From: Euplotes aediculatus
Taxonomy: Eukaryota; Ciliophora; Spirotrichea; Euplotida; Euplotidae
Direction of reading: 5' to 3'
Assembly (NCBI GenBank): GCA_030463445.1
Contig: JAQGFW010008569.1
Coordinates: 1-64,000 of the forward strand
DNA: 64,000 bases
Position 1 is the stretch's first letter; every line of letters begins with the position of its first letter. A model generated the notes under the pieces. It saw nothing but the letters and a program-made list of their open reading frames with translations, ran no database searches and had not been told where the DNA came from. Positions 18,852 to 28,282 of this stretch are shown here, piece by piece. The position numbers and the translations under genes were made by a program.

Positions 18852-20848
18852 GATTTTTTAGGAATATTAATGACAATAATTGTGCCTTCTGTCGAAGAAT
18901 TGATACTGGCTTCTCCGCCAATTACTCTACTACGTTCTATCATGTTATGTAACCCAAACGCTTTACCACTATTTAGGGTTTCTTTTACATTAAAACCTTT
19001 GCCGTTATCCTTGATTTCGATCGAAATTTTATCGTTTTGCTCATCAATCGTGATTTTGGCTGCATGAGCATTGGCATACTTAATGATATTTGTGAGGGCT
19101 TCTTGGATGATTCGGTAAATCTGAAGTTCATTTGAAGAAGAAAGCGAGCCAGCGTAATTAATTTCGGTACTGACAAAAAAGTTATTTTGATTCTGGATTC
19201 TCTCGACCAACTGCTCAATATTGGGCACCAATCCGATTTTGTCGAACATCACAGGGTGTAGGTTTCGGCTAATTCCCCTCACTTCATTGATAATACTATC
19301 AATCTTGCCGCTGAGATTTTTAATGTCATCGCCGAGTGCCGTCTTGAGATTGAGCAATTCGTGGCTGATACTATCGTGCAAATCTCCGGCGATTCGTTTG
19401 CGTTCTTCTTCTGTATTTTCAAGAAGTTGTTTAGTGAAGTTCATACTATTGAGTTTTTCTTGTTTTAGCATTTTTTGCCTTTGCCATAAATAATAGACCG
19501 AGGCACTTGCAATTAACCCGAGCAACGAAGCTACCAACAAGGCAATCGAAGTATTTTTTTGGGTAATAATATTTTTTTGATTAAGAATCTCTTGTTCTTT
19601 TTTCTGAGATTCGTACTTTCTTTCAATCTCAAATAATTGCCCTTTCTGATTATTGATAGCCAGCGAATCATAGAGGCTATTTACCACAAGTCTATATTCA
19701 AGGGCACCTTTATAATTACTTTTCGATTTAGCATCTTCATACAATTGAGAATAAAGCTCTGCTGCGTCGTAGTATTGCTGATAATCAAATAATTCTTTGG
19801 CGATTTTCTCGGTTTCTTGCGGGCTTTTTAGCTTTTTATATTTTTCAAAATAAATAGCAGATTCTAATATTCGATTGTAAAGTAGCATTGTCTTATCACC
19901 ACTTTCTATCAGATATTTGGTGCTTTTTGCAAGGTAATTATTGGCTAAATCGTATTGTTTTAAGTAAAAATACTTGTAGGCCAATATGTTGTTTGCGTTG
20001 TTTATATCTAATTCGTTTCGATTTTTATACTTATCATAAACGACAAACGCCGAGTCTATTAGCCTAATGGTTTTAAGTGTGTCTTTAGAAGGGTATAATT
20101 GATTGATAGCGTAGGTGGTGGATAGAGCAAAATAATTAGCAGTATCTTTTGCCAAGAGAAAACTTTTAGCGGCTTTTTGGTACATCTTACCCGATTCTGA
20201 ATAAGCGTTTAGCATATCGTAGCAGTATGCCACATTGTTGTATAGCGAGCCTAATCTACCGAACTGTTTATACTTCTCGCCCAGAGCAATCGCCTCCATA
20301 AAGTATTGTATCGCACTATCGGGTTGTGCTGTATTACTGTAGTGCAAGCCGAGTGTATTTTTTAATTTAATGGTTATGTCAGTAAAGTTTGAAGATTTAG
20401 CATTTTCTAATCCACGCATGGTCCAGTATTTTGCTTGATTATTGCTGTTTATAGCTTGGTGTTGAGCAGCACAATGATAAAATACAAGTGTACTAATAGA
20501 ATCTTTTTGGATTGGGTGATGATTCAAGTAGTATTCGGTTTTTTTGAGGTATAAACTATCATAAACCCTGTTTTCTATCAAAACTTCACCATACACAACC
20601 AATAAAACCTTTGCGTGGTCGAAGTCTTTGTTCTGGATGAGATTATCGTAATGTTCAAAAAATATTTTTCGGTATTTTTCTTTGTCTTGATAGTTGTTTG
20701 GGGTGTTCAACCATGTACAGACACTATCGAGTTTGCTTTCACTTTGTTTATCATAGGTCGGCGAGTTACTATCTTGGCAACTATATGCCAATACTATTGC
20801 CAAAAGGAGTCCAAGAAATATATATTTTTTTCTCTTTGTGTTTATCAT
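18848..20848 (-). CDS. NarL-type sensor histidine kinase with TPR-like periplasmic region
   Basis: 666 residues from the ATG at 20848 (MINTKRKKYIFLGLLL). The N-terminal hydrophobic segment ends LAIVLAYSC, which could be a lipobox or a plain anchor. About 350 residues of TPR-like helices follow (for example YNNVAYCYDMLNAYSESGKMYQKA), then a transmembrane helix near 413-435 (SIALLVASLLGLIASASVYY), HisKA_3 with the acceptor His (EERKRIAGDLHDSISHELL), and a HATPase domain (EALTNIIKYANAHA; DNGKGF; GLHNM). It is co-transcribed and overlapping with the response regulator at 18237. A TATCTTTG box lies only 4 bp before the ATG, so if it is used the transcript would be nearly leaderless. Confidence 0.9.
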   Translation of the reverse strand: MINTKRKKYIFLGLLLAIVLAYSCQDSNSPTYDKQSESKLDSVCTWLNTPNNYQDKEKYRKIFFEHYDNLIQNKDFDHAKVLLVVYGEVLIENRVYDSLYLKKTEYYLNHHPIQKDSISTLVFYHCAAQHQAINSNNQAKYWTMRGLENAKSSNFTDITIKLKNTLGLHYSNTAQPDSAIQYFMEAIALGEKYKQFGRLGSLYNNVAYCYDMLNAYSESGKMYQKAAKSFLLAKDTANYFALSTTYAINQLYPSKDTLKTIRLIDSAFVVYDKYKNRNELDINNANNILAYKYFYLKQYDLANNYLAKSTKYLIESGDKTMLLYNRILESAIYFEKYKKLKSPQETEKIAKELFDYQQYYDAAELYSQLYEDAKSKSNYKGALEYRLVVNSLYDSLAINNQKGQLFEIERKYESQKKEQEILNQKNIITQKNTSIALLVASLLGLIASASVYYLWQRQKMLKQEKLNSMNFTKQLLENTEEERKRIAGDLHDSISHELLNLKTALGDDIKNLSGKIDSIINEVRGISRNLHPVMFDKIGLVPNIEQLVERIQNQNNFFVSTEINYAGSLSSSNELQIYRIIQEALTNIIKYANAHAAKITIDEQNDKISIEIKDNGKGFNVKETLNSGKAFGLHNMIERSRVIGGEASINSSTEGTIIVINIPKKS

Positions 20849-21050
20849 ACAGCAAAGATATTTAAAATAGAGTTGCACCATATTTCTATTGCAAAAAACA
20901 GGGGTTTACCCTCATGGATATAAAGATTTTGTGAATTTTTTATCTAAGCAACCACTGGATAAAAATTGAACTAATTTATTTGAAAAGCTAACTAAAATCG
21001 AATTTTTTGTAGTGTTTTTAAATTTTTTACGCAGTTTAAACTTTATACTC

Positions 21051-23075
21051 ATGAGACAAGTCGCATTTGGTGCATCATCGTGCTATTACCCTAACACTGG
21101 GCTTTCTTCGCCTACTGTAAGTATGAATAATCAATATGTCATAGAGGCACATATCGGTATCAATGGCTATTTTTATTCAAACATCGCCTCTGTTGGAAAA
21201 CCCTACATCACATTTGGTACTTTATGTGGAATCTCCGTTTCGGGTACAGGTAAAGGCACAAGCCCTTCGATAGCATTAAGTAATAATTATCCGAGCGTTG
21301 TTTTTTGTTTTATCAATTCAAATGGAAATGTAGCCTATAAACTTGGTCAAATTTCTTATGGTACAATCCAATGGCATGGTAACGACTACGAGATTCAATA
21401 TTCATCTTCAAATACCAAGATACCTGCCATAAGTTGTTCGGTGGCTATCAACAATAATGGTACGGTGGCAGTGGCGTATCAAAAGAGCAACAATGACCTA
21501 TGCTACATAATAGGAAGTGTAAACGTAAGTACCAATACTATCACTTGGGCATCATCGGTAACAAAATACGATACAGGACAAAAACCAAAAATTGCTATCA
21601 ACACGAGCGGCTATTTTTTAGAAGTACACCAATCAGAAACCTTTAATTCTATCTATTATAACTTAGGTAAATTTACATCTAACTCAGTCACTTGGAAAAA
21701 CAGTGGCGAGTACCACGGTGTTACTATGTCTTCGCCATCGGCTACGCCTTCAATCTCCATGAATGACAATGGCGATGTAGTCGAGGTTCACAAGTCCACG
21801 GGAGCAAATGCCAATAGCCTATATTATATGCAGTACAAGGTCAATACGAGTACCAATAAACTTGACTTTATTTATGAGCAACGATACAGTATCTATGCAG
21901 ATTCGGATGGTATGGGTGGTGTACTGCCTGCTGTTGCGATAAATGGCAATGGCGATGCTTTTCAGATGTATCAGTCTTTATCGGGTAGTTTTTGGGGTTG
22001 TACTTCTAAGATTTGGGATAGAAGCAACTGGATGAGTAATTTTCAAACAAAGACCTTGGGCCAACTCTCTATACCTGGCTCGCACGATGCTGGGATGTCC
22101 ACCACACATGGTTGTACGACCTTTGGCTCATCGGGTAATACCCAAACTCAAATCAAAAATATTGCAAACCAATTAGCCATCGGGATTCGATATTTCGATA
22201 TTCGTCCTGCATTTAATACATTATCAAATACTTACACTTCAAATACAACCATCTATACAGGTCATTTTGGCGATACAAAATCGCCTGTTGGTATTCAGGG
22301 TTGTAATGGAGAATCTATGGACGATGTTTTAAATGCAGTAAAAAACTTTCTGAATTTGAGCACCAGTAGCACAGAAGTTGTGATACTGAAGTTTTCACAT
22401 TTCTATAATACTACCACAACAGTTGGTATGAATGGAGCATCTTACACATCAGATTATTTCTTTTCAAATTCGAGTATCACGGCTGCCACCAAACAGACCC
22501 AAATCAATCAACTGATTTCGTCTATCAATTCGATTTTGGGCAGTAAGGTTTATATTAATAATACCGGAAGTCGTTTGGCAGATATTGCTCTTAGTAGCTG
22601 TAAAGGCAAAGTGATTATCGTTTTTGATATTGCAGATTTATCGGATGTAACGCTCTCAAACGGAATCTACCGCTACCTTGATTTCAACCCGTCATCGCCC
22701 AATAAATCCTCTGCCGATTTGGTAGTATTCGATAAATATTCAAATACAAACGATATAAATATCATGACAGATGCTTATACTCCGTCTGATTCTGAACATC
22801 CAGGGCAAATGTATTTACTCAAAACGACTGCTAATCATGGCGGAGATTTATTTTTACTTTCGTGGACACTTACTTTATCAGGAGGGCAAGCATCAAACCC
22901 ATTAGCATTTAATATTTTGGAATTATCGCAGCAAGCCACGGGTGTTTTGTCTAAATTTATGGTCAATGACCAATATGATTTAGCGACTCATTTTCCGAAT
23001 ATCCTTTACGTAGATGCCTGTGATGGCTTTGTAACAGATGTAGCAAATTGGATAAATAGCCTGAATTTGAAGTAA
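21051..23075 (+). CDS. PI-PLC X-domain-like phosphodiesterase with repeat N-terminus
   Basis: 674 residues from the ATG at 21051 (MRQVAFGASSC). The first ~320 residues hold five or six repeats of a beta-propeller-like unit with the core (S/I)(M/I)NxNGxxVEVHxS...LYY (for example SMNDNGDVVEVHKS and AINGNGDAFQMYQS). The C-terminal half is a PLC-like phosphodiesterase: LGQLSIPGSHDAGMS with the first catalytic His, QLAIGIRYFDIRPAF, TGHFG with a second His, then VVILKFSHF and KVIIVFDIADL. Such enzymes cleave phosphatidylinositol or related glycerophosphodiesters. No normal signal peptide precedes the repeats, unlike most bacterial homologues, so it may act in the cytoplasm or leave by another route. 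It stands alone, convergent with the caspase gene. Confidence 0.85.
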   Translation: MRQVAFGASSCYYPNTGLSSPTVSMNNQYVIEAHIGINGYFYSNIASVGKPYITFGTLCGISVSGTGKGTSPSIALSNNYPSVVFCFINSNGNVAYKLGQISYGTIQWHGNDYEIQYSSSNTKIPAISCSVAINNNGTVAVAYQKSNNDLCYIIGSVNVSTNTITWASSVTKYDTGQKPKIAINTSGYFLEVHQSETFNSIYYNLGKFTSNSVTWKNSGEYHGVTMSSPSATPSISMNDNGDVVEVHKSTGANANSLYYMQYKVNTSTNKLDFIYEQRYSIYADSDGMGGVLPAVAINGNGDAFQMYQSLSGSFWGCTSKIWDRSNWMSNFQTKTLGQLSIPGSHDAGMSTTHGCTTFGSSGNTQTQIKNIANQLAIGIRYFDIRPAFNTLSNTYTSNTTIYTGHFGDTKSPVGIQGCNGESMDDVLNAVKNFLNLSTSSTEVVILKFSHFYNTTTTVGMNGASYTSDYFFSNSSITAATKQTQINQLISSINSILGSKVYINNTGSRLADIALSSCKGKVIIVFDIADLSDVTLSNGIYRYLDFNPSSPNKSSADLVVFDKYSNTNDINIMTDAYTPSDSEHPGQMYLLKTTANHGGDLFLLSWTLTLSGGQASNPLAFNILELSQQATGVLSKFMVNDQYDLATHFPNILYVDACDGFVTDVANWINSLNLK

Positions 23076-23086
23076 GTATTTGTGCC

Positions 23087-23181
23087 GAATCAATTAAATG
23101 ATTCGATTAATTCGGCAATAACCTTTTTGATTAAGGGCGAATGTCTTGATATAAAAATACGATTCATCAAGACATCCGCCC
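23087..23181. terminator. Terminator region between convergent genes, including a 16-bp stem
   Basis: The arms at 23135-23150 and 23166-23181 (GGGCGAATGTCTTGAT against its complement) match at 15 of 16 positions around a 15-nt loop. The right arm touches the stop codon of the caspase gene. A second, weaker hairpin (CGAATCA/TGATTCG, 23087-23106) followed by CCTTTTTG lies nearer the phospholipase-like gene. Together they can end transcription from both sides. Confidence 0.65.
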
Positions 23182-25121
23182 TATTTTATGAAATAAAACT
23201 TCCCAAACATCTGCTTATAAACCGCTGGAATTTGCTGTTTTTCGGTTTTTTCAATAACACTTTGGGCGGTTTCATCAATAATTTCGTTGAGGCTTAGCCC
23301 TGGTTTGTCTATAAACTTGAGCAATGCTCCCGTAAAAAAACCGTTTCTCTCGGTTTTACTTTCAAAAGCTACATTGTTGGCTTGGGTTGCATAAACAATC
23401 ACCGACCCCATCGGTACTTTCACGTTATCTGAGAATCCTCGTGCGGTCATTCCGCCTCTTGTACCAGCCATCGAAATCGGCGGATTGGTGCGGCAAGCAT
23501 CCAAGATGATAATATTGACTTTGGTACTCGAATTATTCATTTTATTGAATAACTCGTTCATCTCGATACAATATTTAGGAAAATCGCTATTGGATGTGAT
23601 AGGAGGGCAATCGGTCGGTATCAGATAATTGACCCCCGATGAATTTTGCATACCATGACCCGCATAAAAAAATAAGGCTACGTCATTGTCTAAGAGTTCT
23701 TTGCCAAAATCAAAAAACACCGAATTCATATCTTTTTGGGTCAAATTCTTATGTTTTATGACCTTGAAATTCAGTTTTTTGAGCTTTGTTTCCATATCAT
23801 CTACATCGTTGAGCGTAGTTGAGAGTGGATTATTGCTGTAATCTTTATTACCAATCAGTAATGCTACACGCCGCTCCGATGCCATCGGGTTTGATGCTTT
23901 GGTCATTTGTACCAAACGAGTAGATTCTTTTTGTCCACCCGAATTTTTAGCAACAAATCGCAACGAAACCGAGTTGGCATTTGGGGGTAACGTAACCTGT
24001 TTCTCAAAACGATAAGGGCAATCTGGCTGCTTGGTTGGCACAATCGTAAAATCTCTCGAAGCCGAAACATCAACACCTTGCACATAGAGTTTCATATCAG
24101 GTTTTTCGTCGCTACTGACGCAGGTTTTCACAACAAAAACTTTTTCGGCGGTTTCGGTGCTTTCTTCTTTTGGGTACACCCATGAAATAGTTGGCGGAGA
24201 GATTGTGCCAACTACCACAGGTTTATCGTTAGGTGATACGTTTTTATTATTACAGTTTTGTTGTACTTTTTTTAGACGAGATTCGCTGTAAGCATCTTGC
24301 GGATAAAGCGATATTGCCTTCTGAAATGCCTCAATTGAGGCTTTACAATCATTTTGTTTTTCGTAGGCAAGTCCTAAATTTCGATAAACCCGATACAATT
24401 CAGGAATCTTTAAATCGACAGATTTTCTAATGTCTTGGAGGGCATCTTGGATATTTCGATTGCCCAAAATCTTTGCCATTGCTCTATAATTATAGGCAAA
24501 AGCATCATTGGGTTGGGTTTTTATAAATTCATCTAAATCTTTGATGCTTTCATTATATTTTTCGGAATTGAGATAAGATAATCCTCGCCAATAATAAGCG
24601 TTTTTTATGACAGGCCCGTAGCCAATCGCTACGGTAAAATACTCAACGGCTTTGGCGTAATCGGCAAGGCTGAAATGACAGTATCCAATCTGAAAATAAC
24701 AAGATTCGGCATCGTAACGGTAAATCAATGCGTTGTTGTAATCGGCAATGGCATCGTTGAAATTATTTCGATAAAACTGCATTACACCCCTGTAAAAAAT
24801 GGTTGAAGCATAAGTCTCTACTACATCTTTGGGCATTTGGGCAATATTGGTGTATCCCAATTTATTTAACTCAATAATGCCTTGATTGAGGTCGGCGTAG
24901 GCTTGTTCGTATTGTTTGAGGGCAGACTTCGATAATCCACGATAGAGATAAACATACTGGATAGATGAGTACTTGTTGGTTACTGCCAAATCAAATTTTT
25001 TGATGGCATTAGTAAAGTCCGATTTGTTATAAAACTCTAACCCTTCATTAAAATAATTGACTTGGGCATTGAGCGAAAGCGACAAAAAACCAAAAAGAAT
25101 GACGAAAAATATATTCTTCAT
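23181..25121 (-). CDS. Periplasmic TPR-caspase (peptidase C14) protein
   Basis: 646 residues from the ATG at 25121 (MKNIFFVILFGFLSLSLNAQ, signal peptide); a TTG seven codons upstream is less likely. Residues ~20-290 are TPR units (YYWRGLSYLNSEKYNESIKDL and similar). A beta-rich linker spans ~300-415. The caspase-fold p20-like domain begins at RRVALLIGNKDYSNNPL. The catalytic His is in LFFYAGHGMQ and the catalytic Cys in IIILDACRTNPP. Orthocaspases of this kind cut after Arg or Lys in known bacterial cases; its own specificity is not readable. It is the last gene of a four-gene operon with a papain-like peptidase 13 bp upstream, a CHASE2 protein and a lipoprotein, so I infer an envelope-located proteolytic module. 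Confidence 0.9.
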   Translation of the reverse strand: MKNIFFVILFGFLSLSLNAQVNYFNEGLEFYNKSDFTNAIKKFDLAVTNKYSSIQYVYLYRGLSKSALKQYEQAYADLNQGIIELNKLGYTNIAQMPKDVVETYASTIFYRGVMQFYRNNFNDAIADYNNALIYRYDAESCYFQIGYCHFSLADYAKAVEYFTVAIGYGPVIKNAYYWRGLSYLNSEKYNESIKDLDEFIKTQPNDAFAYNYRAMAKILGNRNIQDALQDIRKSVDLKIPELYRVYRNLGLAYEKQNDCKASIEAFQKAISLYPQDAYSESRLKKVQQNCNNKNVSPNDKPVVVGTISPPTISWVYPKEESTETAEKVFVVKTCVSSDEKPDMKLYVQGVDVSASRDFTIVPTKQPDCPYRFEKQVTLPPNANSVSLRFVAKNSGGQKESTRLVQMTKASNPMASERRVALLIGNKDYSNNPLSTTLNDVDDMETKLKKLNFKVIKHKNLTQKDMNSVFFDFGKELLDNDVALFFYAGHGMQNSSGVNYLIPTDCPPITSNSDFPKYCIEMNELFNKMNNSSTKVNIIILDACRTNPPISMAGTRGGMTARGFSDNVKVPMGSVIVYATQANNVAFESKTERNGFFTGALLKFIDKPGLSLNEIIDETAQSVIEKTEKQQIPAVYKQMFGKFYFIK

Positions 25122-25134
25122 AGAAAAATCAATG

Positions 25135-27006
25135 TTAATCAATGTGTTTTACTTCTACCACAATCGGAATCACCGTTTTGCCTTTTGATACCGCCTCAAA
25201 ACCGATTTTATTTGCTTGAAACTTGATGTTTGTACCATCTACTAATTTATCCTTTAAAACAGCTTTCAATTTGCTATTAAAACCACCCGACTGTGCCTGC
25301 ATTTGTTGGCTAATAGACTGAATATCAAGTTCTTCTTTTGAGTATAAAATGCACAGATAATCAGTGCCAGTGTTATTGTCCATTTGTACCATGTATTCTT
25401 CGTTCGGAATCGCCACTTCGCTTTGTTTATAATCTAAATATGGGCTAAAACCTGCAAACGGAAAAATCGAGCTGACTTTTTGTGTAGTGGTTCCGTAGCT
25501 AATCAGATATACATACGCTGGCTGATTATTGGTAAAATGGATTCTGAATTGCGTACCCGACGCATACGGTTTGGTAACCGAATATGTACTTTTTTCGACT
25601 GCTACCATCGTAAAATCTCTTGTGGCATTGTTGCCTACCTGCACGGGCATCTCAGAGCCATCTGCCAGCACGATTCTGAGGCTACCTGCCAAATCATTAC
25701 TCACGACATTTGGCTTGGGTTCGGGCTTAATAGGCTCATTATCAATCATCTCGAATGCCTCATAGGATACATCTCCAAAGTCTGAATACTTGACCCAAAT
25801 AAAACCATCATCTCCCCAGTAAGTCCCCCAGCTATTCATTAATTCAAAAGCTCCACCATTTTTGTTATCATCATAACCCACAACCGTAATGGCATGCCCG
25901 CCGAGGTATTTATCCTTTGTCCCATTCCAAAATTCACTCTTCGTAACACTCTTTACAGCATATTGAAACGAATCATAGACCTCCATGGCAATCACCACAG
26001 GTTTGTTTTCGGTAAGGCTTTTTTTGATAGATTCTATCATCGCTTTTTTATCTGGATTATAGCCCTCAGTAAGCCTTTTATAACTCTTTATTTTGTGTTT
26101 TTGGGCATTTGCAACGTCTTGATTATCAATTTGTGGTGTACAGGCATACTCAAAATCGGTGTATTTGACAGCTCCTTGATTTTTGAGGAGTTTCATAGCC
26201 GTTTCGATGTATGTTCCACGCTCGCAAGTATTATCGGCAGGGTTGAGTTTGATTTGCCCATACGTAAACGACGGAGCGTAGGTTTCGTTTGTAATGAGCT
26301 GTTTATCAGTGATTTTATTCTGAACCGCATACATAATTGTACGTGCCGAATAGGTAGTTGACCACCCGACACAATCGCTGAATTGTTGTGCTTTCGGGAT
26401 TGGGCAATACTGTTTTATCGAATAACTGGCGGGCAATGTAGTATAAGAACGAGTAACCAGCCTAACCGCCTGCGGAACACTCTTGTAGCGGGTTTCATCT
26501 CGCATTGCTCCAAGTGGGCGAGGCAGATTTTGATTATACTTTCTTCTGATGATTCCCAGAGCCTTTGTGGCATCGTTTTCGTTGAATCTACTCTGCAAAT
26601 AAGGCTCAATGTAGCTACCATAGTTTTGTGCAAAATTGCTATTATCGGCTTTTAGAACATCCATCACCGAGGTTATCTCTGCTTCAATCTGAGCATCGGT
26701 CATTTGTGCAAAATTGCGGGTGTTTAAATTCTTCTGATTTACCGAAATAATCATGTCTTTGATTATCCCGCCAAGCTCCGAAGTATTCGCTTTTGGCGAG
26801 TTTCCCAGAACCGTAAAATATCCTTTTGGGGTCAGTAGCTTGACCTCCGAATTTGGTCTAAAATTAAGTTTTTGCGTATTGGCTACTTGGTCGCCTTTTT
26901 TGAGAGCTACCCCATTTTTTGAAACAATGCCTTTGACTTCAAGGACGAAATTTTGGGCATATAGTACATTGCAAATCAGTGTAAAAACAAGTATGAGTTT
27001 TTTCAT
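25135..27006 (-). CDS. Periplasmic papain-like (C1) peptidase with DUF4384-like domain
   Basis: 623 residues from the ATG at 27006. A signal peptide (MKKLILVFTLICNVLYAQ) is followed by a ~100-residue region about a hydrophobic strand pair (KLNFRPNSEVKLLTPKGYF). The C1 peptidase core covers about 190-420: the Cys is in QFSDCVGWSTTYSART, the His in GGHAITVVGYDD, and the Asn in ELMNSWGTYWGDDGF. The C-terminal ~170 residues (FTNNQPAYVYLISYG...IFPFAG...IPNEEYM) resemble DUF4384, a domain often attached to envelope proteases and caspases. It lies 22 bp after the CHASE2 gene and 13 bp before the caspase gene. The two cysteine peptidases may process one another or shared substrates; that is inference. 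Confidence 0.88.
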   Translation of the reverse strand: MKKLILVFTLICNVLYAQNFVLEVKGIVSKNGVALKKGDQVANTQKLNFRPNSEVKLLTPKGYFTVLGNSPKANTSELGGIIKDMIISVNQKNLNTRNFAQMTDAQIEAEITSVMDVLKADNSNFAQNYGSYIEPYLQSRFNENDATKALGIIRRKYNQNLPRPLGAMRDETRYKSVPQAVRLVTRSYTTLPASYSIKQYCPIPKAQQFSDCVGWSTTYSARTIMYAVQNKITDKQLITNETYAPSFTYGQIKLNPADNTCERGTYIETAMKLLKNQGAVKYTDFEYACTPQIDNQDVANAQKHKIKSYKRLTEGYNPDKKAMIESIKKSLTENKPVVIAMEVYDSFQYAVKSVTKSEFWNGTKDKYLGGHAITVVGYDDNKNGGAFELMNSWGTYWGDDGFIWVKYSDFGDVSYEAFEMIDNEPIKPEPKPNVVSNDLAGSLRIVLADGSEMPVQVGNNATRDFTMVAVEKSTYSVTKPYASGTQFRIHFTNNQPAYVYLISYGTTTQKVSSIFPFAGFSPYLDYKQSEVAIPNEEYMVQMDNNTGTDYLCILYSKEELDIQSISQQMQAQSGGFNSKLKAVLKDKLVDGTNIKFQANKIGFEAVSKGKTVIPIVVEVKHID

Positions 27007-27028
27007 GGGTAAAGAGCTTTTGAATAAG

Positions 27029-28282
27029 TTAATTTTTAATGATTTTTCGATAAATTGACATTAACTTTTTGAGTCGAATATTGATTTCTTCAATCCATTC
27101 TAAATATTTTTTTTGATAAATCCAGTCAATGATTTTGAGATAGAGCAATTGAAAGAAAATCCCGACGTGCATCCCAAAAACATAGTAAACGATGACTGTC
27201 ATAGCGGTCAGAAATAGACCATAGTAATACACAAAATGTACGATTCCACGTTTATGTTCGAGTATTTTGAGGGCCAAACCTTTGATTCGGATACTGTCAT
27301 CAACAAAAAAAGTATAAGAAATCATTCCAAAACCCAGCAAAAGAAACAAAACTAACCCGATACTCAAAATACTCTTATTGTGTTTGAGTGTCAGGTAAGC
27401 ATTCAAGATTATCAGCGTACCAGGCATATCGCCATAAATCGTGCTGTGGCGGTCGTTGGCAAAATCGCCGATGAGGATAATTCTGTCTTTAAAATATTGA
27501 TTGAATACCTGCCCTCTTCCGTTAGCGTCATTCTTCAGGAGTCGAATCAAACCAATGATTTCGCCAAGACCTATTTTAACATACGCCGAATCTTGCTGAT
27601 TTGTGTTGGCAAAATCTATCTCCCGAACCGATAATTCGAGGATTGGAGAACCCAAACTCAATTTATCTTTACCGATTTTTACCAATGGGGGCAACGGTAC
27701 AATTGCTTGATTATCAAGTTTTTCGAGCATTGCGGCTGGCACGGTTTTGATTGAGTTTTGCAGTAAAATCGGATATTTGATGATAGTCCCGTTTTCTACA
27801 AAAATCGAAGACGATGCTGTTGGAATATTGATTACAGGCTGGGTAATAGAGTTTTCGCTCAATTCATTAACTCCCAAAAATTTACTACCCAGATTCTGAA
27901 TACTCCTTTCTAACTTTTTATCAAGCCCCGAAGGAGTATCAAAAACAATATCGCAAACTGTCAGCTTAGTAGCATTTTTATTTTGGTTAATAAAATCAAA
28001 CAATTCTGCTAATTTTTGGCGGTCTGAAATCACCGCAACCCGACTACTATCGGGTGTAAGTGGCAGAATAGACTTGGTTTCGGCAACATCAATAAATAAG
28101 TATTCTTTGTAGTTTGGTTTATCGTCAATGTTGAGAATCGTACGTTTGATAATGGTCAGCCACTTCACAAAAAATGCTTCGTCTCCGTAAGTACGTGGCT
28201 GGTTCATCCAAACAAACGTCAGTAGCAGCATTACGAGGGTATTCAAAACTGTCAATATCCAGCCTTTGGTAGCTCGTGTCAT
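27029..28282 (-). CDS. CHASE2-domain membrane sensor protein without output domain
   Basis: 417 residues. An N-terminal transmembrane helix (about 10-26, ILTVLNTLVMLLLTFVWM) precedes a ~270-residue extracytoplasmic CHASE2-type domain (FIDVAETK, TVCDIVFDTPSGLDKKLERSI, IILIGDFANDRHSTIYGDMPG). Two or more C-terminal helices follow (SIGLVLFLLLGFGMISYTF and a second near 355-390), with a short basic tail. CHASE2 normally feeds cyclases, kinases or diguanylate cyclases; here no catalytic domain follows, so the output must come from partners. The gene overlaps the upstream lipoprotein gene by 4 bp and precedes the two peptidase genes. Confidence 0.85.
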   Translation of the reverse strand: MTRATKGWILTVLNTLVMLLLTFVWMNQPRTYGDEAFFVKWLTIIKRTILNIDDKPNYKEYLFIDVAETKSILPLTPDSSRVAVISDRQKLAELFDFINQNKNATKLTVCDIVFDTPSGLDKKLERSIQNLGSKFLGVNELSENSITQPVINIPTASSSIFVENGTIIKYPILLQNSIKTVPAAMLEKLDNQAIVPLPPLVKIGKDKLSLGSPILELSVREIDFANTNQQDSAYVKIGLGEIIGLIRLLKNDANGRGQVFNQYFKDRIILIGDFANDRHSTIYGDMPGTLIILNAYLTLKHNKSILSIGLVLFLLLGFGMISYTFFVDDSIRIKGLALKILEHKRGIVHFVYYYGLFLTAMTVIVYYVFGMHVGIFFQLLYLKIIDWIYQKKYLEWIEEINIRLKKLMSIYRKIIKN

